Notes under the pieces: generated by a model
Database searches by the model: none
What the model was told of the DNA's origin: nothing
What the model saw: only the letters and a program-made list of their open reading frames with translations
Position numbers and translations under genes: made by a program
DNA from: Nectonema munidae
Lineage: Eukaryota; Nematomorpha; Nectonematoida; Nectonematidae
Assembly (NCBI GenBank): GCA_030549495.1
Contig: JAUIRK010000510.1
Location: 62,001-126,000 of the forward strand
Length of the DNA stretch: 64,000 nt
Direction: 5' to 3'
Shown: in pieces, positions 55,001 to 64,000 of the stretch
Layout: every line of letters starts with the position of its first letter
How positions within the stretch are numbered: position 1 is the stretch's first letter

Positions 55001-55522
55001 TTGCTATTCCGATGGCATTGCACTCTTTGAGAACTTTAATATGTACTACCACTAACAAGTCACCACACGAGCTTTTCTTTTCCTCGAAAAACGCAGACAG
55101 GAACTTCCATGCCACACTGGTTACTGAGTCCATGCAAGGCTCTCGTCAGAAAGTTCAACCCAAGTAGAAGTTGATGTAATCGATGCAAATCACCAGTACG
55201 CACATGTTTTATATCCAAGTGGAAGAGAAGACACCGTTTCCTTAAAGCATCTATCACCAGCCCCTCAAAGTAAAGCTCTTCAAAACCAAAACTCAAAGGA
55301 GTACTCAATGGAAAAGATTGCCGAAAAAGGTGGGCTTACAACAAGCGATTATCAAGGCGGTACCGCATTTGATAAAGAACAAACGGATAGTGGAGACACA
55401 ATGTATAAAGGAAACTGAAGACCAAAGCTCTGAACTCCTTCCAAGAGGATTAAGTAGGGAAAGTAAGCCCGTGGAAAGACTTCAAGTACAATGGTGATCT
55501 TTGTTTTCCTGGAAGGGAAGAA

Positions 55523-55671
55523 TGTTATATGATTGAAAATATATGCTGTAAGCTCATTGCACCTTTTAATTAAAAGGCATCCCTGAGCCAATATTTATTT
55601 GTTAACACTATTTAAATGCCTGACATTGACGCAAGGCATAGTTGCTTAATAAATTATCTTAACACATAACA
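55523..55671 (+). repeat. 3' LTR of the Ty3/Gypsy element
   Basis: Same length and ends as the 5' LTR, about 98-99 % identical by eye, followed by the duplicated AGGGT at 55672-55676. Confidence 0.9.
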
Positions 55672-55676
55672 AGGGT

Positions 55677-56577
55677 TTAACAAGTTATCGCAAATATAGC
55701 ATTGCCAAATATTTATTGTACACAACTGCCACCGTTGTTTGGATCAGTTTGAAACTTCAAGGGCATAATTTTTCTAAAAAAATCTCAATTAAAATGTTCA
55801 AATACATATTTATAATACGTTTTTAACTAATATATATATTTCTTTTAGAACTTTATATTTTTGCACCTATAATAGTTTATCTCATTTAAAATTGGATTGA
55901 AGAATTAGCCAAAAAAACAAATTTAATAATATAAAATAAATTAATCCTTATTTATATCCAGATAATATTTTCTAAACAGAATGTTTGAAGCATATGTTTT
56001 AATTCGCATTATTCAACTTTTCGTATTTTAAATGTCCTATTTAGTGCTTTTATATGAAATTTAAACAAAAGAGTATAAACATTCTATTGATTCTCTTTGG
56101 TGTAGGAAACGATGAGAGGATTACATTTCTAAAATTTCTTAAAAACAAGAAAAAGATATGCAGCCGTGGCTAAAAGTGAATGAACACCACTGTCATCCAT
56201 ATAAGATAAATCTCAACTATCCTTCCCTTTACTAAAAGCTTCACATGTATAAATATAGATCGATTCACAAATAATATAACAACCACTTTGATTTGCTAAA
56301 AGTCAAGTTTGCTTAGTGTTAGCAGTATTTTTGTTTAATTACCGTACATGTTGATCGATCATCTCTCTTTGTTGCAAAAGTTATAATAAATGGAATGGAA
56401 AAGTTGGATAACTTCATTGAAATGATAAAAACTCAACAAAAAATACACATCAAGGGAAAGAAAGAGAGAAACAAGGAGTATTTAAAAGCATATGAAGAAG
56501 AAGCGCATAGCCGGGGAGATGCATGGGACACACGTGTGCGCACCAATCACAGCAAAGTGAATGCAGGAGAGAGCCAA
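55677..56577. other. Spacer between the LTR element and the phosphate carrier gene's 3' end
   Basis: AT-rich spacer. The part next to the gene (56333-56577) is presumably its 3'-UTR on the minus strand; a weak ATTAAA signal lies at about 56334-56339. The plus-strand frame at 56395-56607 is an antisense shadow. Confidence 0.4.
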
Positions 56578-56750
56578 TCACAATTCTTTGTGCACCGCTT
56601 GCTCTAGTTTTTTCTTCAAGCTTTCAGGCATTTCGGGAGGAGGTGGTCTCGGCAGCTTGAAGTAAACTTTAACGGAATCGTATATGAACCATTGTAAGGC
56701 GGTTAGCGTTCCAATCATGACTATGCGCGGCACAAGGCCTTTCCAAAGTC
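56578..56750 (-). CDS. SLC25A3: SLC25A3 last exon
   Basis: Acceptor TGCTTTCAG; encodes [56 protein letters not shown] and stop at 56578-56580. The last eight residues differ from vertebrate ends, as usual. Confidence 0.95.
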
Positions 56751-59700
56751 CTGAAAGCAGAGAATTCAATGAGGATGCAATATAGATAGAGGTTAAGAAA
56801 CGAACCTAAAAATCCAACTTCTTTAGCTGCTTGCATAGGAGTTGAGCCTTCGCTTTTATTCATGTAGGAGACGATGGTGTCGGCGGGATGCGATACGATA
56901 GCACATAAAATGCCAGCTAAAACAATTTATCTTTTTAAATTTAATTCCCTCGCTAAAAATAATGCAGAAGACTTTGAAAACTAACAGTTCAACATCTATT
57001 TCTTTATTTTCAAAAGAGTTCAACTCTTCGGATGATGTATGAAAAATATTTTATCATTAAAACATTAGCTCGTTTTTTTCGTTTAAGCTAACTACCTTTA
57101 TGGATTCGAAAATTGGAGACGTTTATTTTCAGACTTGTAAGATATTCAAAATACAAACCCCTTAAAAATCATTAATACTTATTATGCTGAGAAGCCTATG
57201 AAAGTCTTGTGAATTATATTAATGTGCAACATACTAATATTAAAAGCAAACATTTTTATAACGATTCCACTTTTAAATATGGACTGATACAATGGTAAAT
57301 ATCTACAGTATTAAGACATTTAAAAAATGGCTTTTACCAAACTACTTCAAGAAGTTCTTCTCAGCAATGTAGAGAAGCCTGTGTCGATACCTGTGTCAGC
57401 AACACTCACGCTGAGACAAGTCAGTTGAATGGCTCAGTGTGAGATAATAACAATCTTACTGCTCATATAAGCTCTTATACTTTCGATTTCCCAAGGAATC
57501 GCAGAATTTTATTGTAATGACACCAAATTTGGGCCGTTAAACGTGGCCCAGTTTATATTCATTAAACTAGACTAAAGGTAAATGGGTAGTGAACGTTTTT
57601 CGTACGACAAAGAGTTCTTATATTAATGCACTACATTAAATATTAGGTGAAGGTATCATTAATGAATATACAAATATTGTGTCTTGAAAGCCAGCACACT
57701 TTTAAATTCGGTGCATTTTATTCAAGTTAGTAATTTTATAAAGAGTATATATATATACATCGCTTAAAATTGTGTAATGAATTACGCTAATTTAATAAGT
57801 AAAATTAATGTGTTGAGTTATTATAATAATGACTTCCTTCTTTGAAACTGTACTTAAACTGGTATGCTTCAAAACAGCTTTTAAAAATATGAAACAAAAA
57901 ATTCGCCTTAAACGGTAAAATTTTCTTTCTTTTTCGTTAAAAAGATACTTGACTATTTTTTATTTAAAAGAACAAAAATGAAAATATGCTTTTGCTGACT
58001 TCTAATAAAAAATTAATAAAATATGGCTACTAGCTCAAAATCTCAATCAAAATTTTGACTAATGATGAAATTATTAATAAAAATATCTATACTGAATTGA
58101 ACAGGGGGAGATTTCATTTCTGGACTTATTTTTTCTAATTTCAGTGTTAAAATATTTGAAAATGTCAATAAAATACATGATAGGGAGATAAAAAAGTTTT
58201 TAAAAAAAAAAGAACAAAAATCATATTTAGCAATATTTAAAATGCGATGATTATTACTAAGATTTGGACAAGTCCAAATCGTTACCTGTTTGACATCATA
58301 GAGAAAAGTAATAATGTTTTTCAAGTACATAACCCTACAGAAAGATTTTGAAATCGCAGAAACAATATTTCAAAAGAGGGATTGAAAAGTAGAATAGGAT
58401 AGTGAATAAAATACTTACCTATATAACCAGCAGCAAAAGTGACTAGAAGTTGTTCTCCCTTTGAGCAGTCAGCTCTAGGCTTGGGAACAATGTTTTTATA
58501 CAAAAATTCCACTGTACGTTCAAATGCAGCAAACTTCATCATTGTATAAGGAATTTGCCTACCCCATAATGGCGCAAGACTCTTATAAAAGCTAAAAGGG
58601 AAGAAGCGTTTCAGCTTCACAACGAAAAGATTGTATGGAATGCATACCCATTTAAGCCCTCTGCTTTGTATATAGTCGGCATCGCTTGCCTAAGTGTGGG
58701 CGCGAAGCCAGGCTTGGTTTGAATTCTCACCTTGGCACTTTCCATGGGAGAGAGAGCAATATCTGCAAAAAATTCTGCACTCGCCGAAGCAACCAGGTAC
58801 AGACTCGTTCGATAAGTGTAGGAGAGTTCCTAAGTTCATGAAAAAAGACGCACTGAAGGCAGGAAAGAAGAGAAGGCATTACCTCTCCTATCAAGCTTGA
58901 GTAGACGTTTTTGAAGACTTCATACAAGCCGAACTTGCACAAGCCTTGCATTGAATAGCCGATGGCGGTGGGCGCCCAGCCCCGACCCAAACCTCGCAAG
59001 CCATCTTCTTTTATCGTCACGCCAAATCCATTGAGTATTCCTCTATACTTGGAAGGATTTACCTAGTGAGAGAAGAATAAACAAGTGTTATTTCCAGCTT
59101 GTTAGACAAAGCTACAGTAGGTATATGAAACAAAGAAATGTCGCAGCAGCAGTTTATGAGTATTTAAAGGTAATTTAAAAAAATGCCTTCACTTAATTAA
59201 AACTCATGTAAGTAATCTAATGCGGTGCTTTTCGTTCCATTACGTCTTTGTTGCATTTCCTAATTGGGGCTTCAAAAGATTCTTAAATCTGATGAAAAAG
59301 AATATAAAATAATGTTACTCTGTCCCTGTTCATACTAACTAGGCGTATACCCGCTAAATTATAAAGAGTGATTCAGTATATAAGGAGTCTTGTTTCTGTC
59401 TAACAAAGGTGTGTTTCACGTTACGCAAAACACATCTTTACTTCTTGCAACCAAAAACACAATCGAATGCAACAACTACGTAATGGTTCGAAAAACGCTG
59501 TACTTATAAGAATGTAGTTTCCATCAAATTAGTTATTGGCAAATAAGTCTGGGACTAGGGTAGCGCTTATCTAGTTTAAAAATAAAACTTGTAAAATGTT
59601 TGTGTTTTCTTAAGTTATAAAAATGTTACTTATGATATTAAAATAAATATAATTGAGGTAGCTCAATTATATGCAAGATTTCGCTTGTTTAGTCATTTTG

Positions 59701-62093
59701 GGATATTTAAATTTAAAAAACAATTATAATTAAAAAAAATTACTAAAATTATAAGTATTTTCACACTTAAATTAAAGCAAAGAAATATTAAAAATTATTT
59801 GCTTTTTCACGTTGAGCTATCAAAGTTGTCTTTTTGCAATTTGGATAGATTCGTGGATGATCTTCTATGACATGAAGCAACACTTGTAATTGTTCTTCAG
59901 ATTGCGTAGGATGACCATTGTGTTGTTGAATCAAATCCCTTTCCACATGTTCACTTACTACTTTCATTGCTTGTATGTTTTTAACGCATTTTGATAATCT
60001 CATTGTTCCTGGCACTAGCGTACACGCATGGCGTGTAGACAGTTTAAGAACGGAGCATACAAACAATACATTTCCGAAATTCGGCCTGCTATTTGCCTAC
60101 TTTTTCTGCAACTTAGCTGTGTGTGTGCCGCAAAACAAGAGGTTGAGGGCACTGATATAAACCGTCACCACTTCCCAAGCAAAAGCTTCGCCAGATCTTC
60201 GATCTTGGGCATACAAGCAATGAAGATCATTCTTTTCATCGTATTCACAACACACAACGCACTCTCTATTTCCTGTTTCTTCTTTATAATGTCAGAAAGC
60301 GAATATTTTTAAAACGTATGTCAAAGAAGGTCTAGAAAAGAAAATACAATTAAGTTATTGGACCTTTAATCGTATTTTGGAATTGAAATCCGAAGATACC
60401 TTTAATTTAATATTAATTGTATAGAACATACAAAAAATTATTGAATTAAAATTTCAGACAAATACACTAAAGTTCTTTAGTTTACATATCATAGGCAAAC
60501 AGTTTGATCGAAAAAAAATTGGGTGGAAAGAAAATATAGTTCAAAAATCATAGTAAAGCACGTTTTAGAGGGAAGAAACTTGACACGGCTTATGATGAAG
60601 TTTTGTTAGATATCCTTAGCAAAAAGATAACTTATTTTGAAAAAACAGATTGCATAGACACGCGTGTAGCGCTGATATTGATATTCAAAAATAAGATGAT
60701 TAATCCGAGATATCATTATAAGAGAATTGAAACATGCTGAAAAGTGACTTGAATGCAAGTTTCAAGGCTGCCACAAGTGAAGTGTCAGCTTCCAGCCATG
60801 CTATGTGGAGCAAGTAGTGTGAAGTAAAGCAAGGAAAATATAATTTGTTAAAAAGCAAGCCTTCAAAAAGTTGGTAGGCAGCATCTACACGAAAAGCAGC
60901 ATGCGAACCACCACACCGACACACTAGAAAAAGAAAACCTGAATTCGACATTTAACCAAGTCCAAGGGAGTGAGAGCGGTGTGCGTCAGCCCACAACTGA
61001 TTACGCCCCCAAAAGCACACAATCCGTAATACTTGCTCGAGCCCAATTGAATTTCTGCTTAAAAGAGTAACTCCTGAGAACAAATGTATGCGCACTAATC
61101 CTACTCAAAAGTATCCCAAAAATTGGCACATGAAAAACAAGCTTTAAAACACGAATACGGAAATAATTTATAATCTTGTCGCGCACAGGGCTGCTAGAAC
61201 TTTGAATTTGAGAATTGAGTATGCCATGCCTTTAAAGGATACACTTATGTGCTCCTTCAGATTCTTCTTACCGAGTTTCGATTCAAAACGCTAATCCTAC
61301 TCGATTCCTTTGTGATCTAGTATTCGGATTAGGACTTTCGCATCCTCAAAATGCATCCCCATCAGAATTAAAGGATTGGAAATAAATTGGTGTTTTTAAA
61401 ACTGATAAATATTTGCAAATTTTTTCTGAACTTGCAATAAAACTTCTCAAATAGCTTTTAAATTAACTCGAGAAAATACATTGTTGTGGGTAGTACCTGT
61501 CGGTCAAAGTTGATTCAAAACATTTTATTAAACTATTTCCAAAAGGAAAATGAAAAATACTGAAAGGAGACACTTCACTTCCCAACCTATATATTACATC
61601 TACCAAATCATGGCTTTATTTAATTTTTCTAATAAATCTCAATTCACTGATAGTATCAAATTTAATTTGTAGTTCAAAAATAAAAAGATCCAGAGTGTAA
61701 AAGATTAAAATAGCATTTTGATACGCTTCTTATTCTATTGTTTTAATCAAAATAAAATGCTTAAATTAAATTTGCTTCATTTGTCATACTTCAATTTTAG
61801 TCTAAAAATACTAAGGCTGCAACTTTGGCATCCTTTCTTGGTATTTCTAGGCCTCTAGCTTCGGTTCTAGAAAGGCATTGAACAAGAGGCGGGCCGAGAA
61901 TTCACAAAAATGCACATGGGCCAAAAATGGATAGAAGAATAAAAACATAGGCAAATATTTGATAAAGAAAAAGATACTTGAATTCTACATTTAACAAGGT
62001 CTAAAGGCGTAACTAAGGTGTGAGTGATGCCACAACTCAAAATTCCGCCTAATCCACACAGAGTATAATATTTTTTTGAGCCAAATTCTACTT
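56578..62093 (-). CDS. SLC25A3: Mitochondrial phosphate carrier protein (SLC25A3/MPCP), 5' exon(s) missing
   Basis: Exons in transcript order: 61978-62093 or 60939-61054 (alternatives), 58883-59062, 58648-58829, 58419-58591, 56806-56916, 56578-56750. All borders are GT..AG and the phases agree; with one alternative exon the coding length is 935 nt plus one upstream base, 311 aa. The protein imports phosphate with protons across the inner mitochondrial membrane for ATP synthesis. The three carrier signatures are visible: PLDLVK, SPMESAK and SHPADT. Other identifying blocks: [93 protein letters not shown]. Near-identity to animal orthologues makes this certain. The N-terminal presequence exon lies beyond 62093 and was not recognised. 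Confidence 0.95.
56806..56916 (-). CDS. SLC25A3: SLC25A3 constitutive exon ([14 protein letters not shown]...)
   Basis: 111 nt, phase 1 to 1. Encodes [20 protein letters not shown] and [16 protein letters not shown]: the third carrier signature. Preceded by a 1502-bp intron. Confidence 0.95.
56917..58418. other. SLC25A3 intron, nothing recognised
   Basis: AT-rich intronic DNA with an (AT)n stretch at about 57746-57758. The frame at 58043-58330 has no domain. Confidence 0.5.
58419..58591 (-). CDS. SLC25A3: SLC25A3 constitutive exon (FYKSLAPLW...AAGYI)
   Basis: 173 nt, phase 2 to 1, between CCCTTTTAG and GTAAGT. Encodes [57 protein letters not shown]: fourth and start of fifth helix. Confidence 0.95.
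58648..58829 (-). CDS. SLC25A3: SLC25A3 constitutive exon (ELSYTYRT...EGLNG)
   Basis: 182 nt, phase 0 to 2. Encodes [58 protein letters not shown]: third helix and second carrier signature (PMESAK, where P-x-[DE]-x-x-[KR] is expected). Confidence 0.95.
58883..59062 (-). CDS. SLC25A3: SLC25A3 constitutive exon (VNPSKYRG...LIGE)
   Basis: 180 nt, 60 codons, phase 0 at both ends, between CTCACTAG and GTAATG. Covers matrix helix h12 and the second membrane helix, [17 protein letters not shown]. Confidence 0.95.
59556..60010 (-). mobile_element. Element C: truncated AGGGTGGTCC-family transposon in an SLC25A3 intron
   Basis: TAGGGTAGCGCTTATC at 59556 resembles the left terminus of element B. About 230 bp further, the minus strand reads [28 protein letters not shown], and [37 protein letters not shown], the C-terminus of the family transposase (compare NSIKVVNDHAERGVALIQ in element B). 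Coding similarity ends near 60010 and no right terminus is seen, so the 5' part is lost. It lies within the 1876-bp intron between the downstream alternative exon and the 180-nt exon. Confidence 0.7.
60939..61054 (-). CDS. SLC25A3: SLC25A3 alternative exon, downstream copy
   Basis: 116 nt between TTTTAAGCAG and GTTTTC. It encodes [20 protein letters not shown] then [18 protein letters not shown]. Same length and phases as the upstream copy. Including both would throw the frame into a TAA (GGG GCG TAA), and skipping both would also shift the frame, so splicing must choose one. Confidence 0.93.
61055..61977. other. Intron between the two alternative SLC25A3 exons
   Basis: 923 bp of AT-rich DNA without a recognised element. 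Any splicing silencers or pairing elements that enforce exon choice would probably lie here or in the flanking introns; none can be identified by eye. Confidence 0.5.
61978..62093 (-). CDS. SLC25A3: SLC25A3 alternative exon, upstream copy
   Basis: 116 nt between TATGTTTCAG and GTATCT. It encodes [20 protein letters not shown] then [18 protein letters not shown], with first-codon completion (x+AA), the first transmembrane helix and the first carrier signature PLDLVK. It matches 26 of 38 residues of the other alternative exon. VEFGSKKY is nearer the usual insect sequence (EVEFGS.KY). Confidence 0.93.
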
Positions 62094-64000
62094 CTGAAAC
62101 ATATGGAAAATGCGATGAGAAGGTTATCGTTAAATGAATCAAAATAAAAAATTAGAATAAAATTTTAATAACAAAAAAATATTAATCAACAACGAAGAAA
62201 TCAGCGTATTTTTGGGAATACGATGAAAGTAAGACGTAGACTGTTTGAGAACTCTAAAGCTGATACTTGGCATAAAAAGACATGAAAAAACTACCTACCT
62301 ACTTACAGGACATTTCTCTTGTGTCTGAGCCAGACAATTCAAATAGGGCAAAGACAAGGGAGAGCCACTCCATAAAACAAAACAAATTGAAAGGCAAAAC
62401 TTGTGTTCCGAGTTCAAAAATTTTGGTAGGTGGGAGGAGTACATAAAAGGAACAATTATAAGTAATATTTTATCAAAGAAATTGCGCGCTTTAAAGGAAT
62501 CTCTATTGAAAACTAGGTTAGCCTCCTTTTCTAGTAAAAATGGAATAAAAATACAAAGTAGGTTAAAAATGCTCACTTCTTAATTTGGAAAGAGAACCAG
62601 GGCTTGGAAATAAATATTCTAAAAAACCGACTCCGACTCGCATCCATTTAAAATTTCCGACTCCAACGACTCCCTAACCCTTCTAACTGTTCATTCATTT
62701 TATAAATTTAATGACAAACATTAAAAAAATAAGCACTCTAAATTTTTATTCGTTCAAAAACAAATTAATAATTATAATCATTCTGTGGGTGAAACAATAG
62801 AAATCAGATAAAATTTACAAATATTCAATTATCTAAATGAGTTCAGCTGTGTAAAATTTATATTGAAAATTTAGTTTTCTAGAGTGACTCTGTTGACAAA
62901 GGAAATCGAAGATTGGGAAATAGAGCTATTAATATATGGGTCAAGTGTAATAAAGGAGAAAACAGAGTGGAATTCTGAACTCGATAATTTTTGCCGCTAC
63001 AAATATTTCTTTTTATATAACACCATTTTCACTTTAGTTTCCTCCTTTTTCATGCCCTACTCCAGCGCGCCAATAATTTAAAAAATTTGGCGCCCCTGGT
63101 GAAAATCCTGCATAATGAACAATTTTATTGAGTCTCTAATGAAGTGTTGCCAAAGCTTTTATACTGATTAGTTTTGAAATTAAAAAAAGAATTTAAATTT
63201 TTTTATCAATTAAACATAAAATAGTCATTGATGTGTAAAAGGCTAGACAAATCAGGAATATCTCAAGTAGATGTTTGAACTTAGAAGAGATAATTTGCCA
63301 ATTTCTAAATATACATGGCAAGAGGAAAGAAATAATATTTTGACACTCATTTTTTCTAGTTGCAAATATTTAAACAATTAAAGAAAAAAATAAAACATTT
63401 TTTCCATTAGAGGTTGAGCTTATAAATTAGTTTTGATGTATTAAACCATAACCAATTATTTTTGGTATCTTGAAATTTTTTTATAATCGAACAAAATGAA
63501 AAAGTTTTCACTAAAAATTGACTTTAAACACTAATAAAATTTATTTGAACAAATAAATTTAGAAAAAATTCCAAAAATCAGTAAAATTAGCTGTACTCGT
63601 ATAATCTACATCTAACGCAAAAAATGTTTCCTTCATTCTAGTTTAAAATCCTTATATATAGTATGAAGAGCTAAAAAACAATGAGTGTGAAAAATAATTT
63701 TTCTTGTTTTCAAACCGAGTACAATCTGAGAAGACGGCGCTACGTAATGAGCTCCTCGCCTCAACTTACAAGCACATCTTCCCTCACCTTTCTCAACTCC
63801 TTCTCAATATCCTTCCTTCCCACTGCATTTCAAACTTCAACAACATTTCCTCATTCAAGTCATATTTGATCACTTTTCGTGGAGATGACTGAATGCCAAC
63901 CAAAGGAGCACTGTGTAATTCTTAGGAGGCTCTGTAAAAACTTACGAATAACTGCCATAATGGCTAAATTTATACGATGGTTTATAAAATTTAGAATGTT
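62094..64000. other. SLC25A3 upstream intron or promoter side, no exon recognised; small MITE near 62600
   Basis: The first coding exon (mitochondrial presequence) should lie in this direction. No candidate with a phase-1 donor fits: the GTAAGTAGG donor at about 62300 would give TAA at the junction. CAGGGCTTGGA at about 62600 followed by CGACTCCGACTCG and CGACTCCAACGACTCCC (to 62690) resembles short hAT-type MITEs. The frames at 62295-62576 and 63681-63892 show no domain. Confidence 0.45.

Larger units (their letters stand above)
51884..55671 (+). mobile_element. Ty3/Gypsy LTR retrotransposon, young but broken
   Basis: Identical 149-bp long terminal repeats in position (51884-52032 and 55523-55671), starting TG and ending CA, are flanked by an exact 5-bp target duplication AGGGT. 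They differ at only about two positions, so the insertion is recent. Parts in order: gag region (about 52.05-52.92 kb) with a CCHC zinc knuckle pair, then pol: protease, reverse transcriptase, RNase H and integrase (about 52.92-55.05 kb), then a short 3' non-coding part. The order PR-RT-RH-IN marks Ty3/Gypsy. No envelope gene is seen. The coding region is broken by several interruptions (about five or more), so the copy is a fossil. Confidence 0.92.

Noticed and set aside
56395-56607. Plus-strand 70-aa frame next to SLC25A3
   Set aside because: It is antisense to the 3'-UTR and last exon, with no domain.
62295-62576. Open frame ending in a strong GTAAGTAGG donor, upstream of SLC25A3
   Set aside because: At the phase required by the next exon the junction creates TAA, and the translation lacks any phosphate-carrier or presequence likeness.
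63681-63892. Overlapping plus-strand frames with a C/T-rich stretch
   Set aside because: Composition explains the open frames; no domain, and they run antisense to the carrier gene's upstream side.

Overview
The window looks like AT-rich nuclear DNA of an invertebrate animal, probably an arthropod. Introns are spliced with GT..AG borders, coding exons are few, and most of the DNA is transposable elements of families common in arthropods (hAT, pogo, FLYWCH-type MULE, piggyBac MITE, CR1/Jockey-like LINE, tRNA-derived SINEs, a Ty3/Gypsy LTR element). The species cannot be named from sequence alone.

Two host genes are supported, both for inner mitochondrial membrane proteins. (1) A plus-strand Tim17-family gene resembling complex I subunit NDUFA11 has exons at 20997-21189, 21286-21564 and 40038-40294. 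Its second intron is 18,473 bp and holds a museum of elements. (2) The mitochondrial phosphate carrier gene (SLC25A3/MPCP) lies on the minus strand, 56578-62093, without its 5' exon(s). It carries two alternative 116-nt exons (61978-62093 and 60939-61054) of equal length and phase, arranged so that only one can be used per mRNA, as for exons 3A/3B of vertebrate SLC25A3.

Layout: 0-3.5 kb, AT-rich DNA, a SINE and a degenerate satellite; 3.55-6.17 kb, a TIR transposon (element A) of an unfamiliar RNase H-like family; 7.9-8.5 kb, two SINEs; 9.9 kb, a piggyBac-type MITE; 10.8-15.8 kb, hAT remnants; 13-20.6 kb, a pogo/Tigger element broken up by hAT insertions; 21.6-40 kb, the long intron, with a LINE ORF1 relic, a MULE, a relic of the element A family, a CR1/Jockey-like LINE interrupted inside its endonuclease by element B (a second family member with a perfect 8-bp target duplication), a 1.9-kb foldback palindrome and local tandem arrays; 40.4-45.8 kb, a decayed hAT split by a young, nearly intact Charlie-like hAT with a perfect 8-bp duplication; 45.9-49.1 kb, two more nested hAT relics; 49.2-49.6 kb, an inverted second locus of the satellite; 51.9-55.7 kb, a young but broken Ty3/Gypsy element; 56.6-62.1 kb, the phosphate carrier gene, with a third family fragment (element C) in one intron.

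The best candidates for something not routinely described are the AGGGTGGTCC-ended transposon family (four members of different age), the foldback element with tandem-repeat arms, and the mutually exclusive exon pair in an invertebrate phosphate carrier gene.
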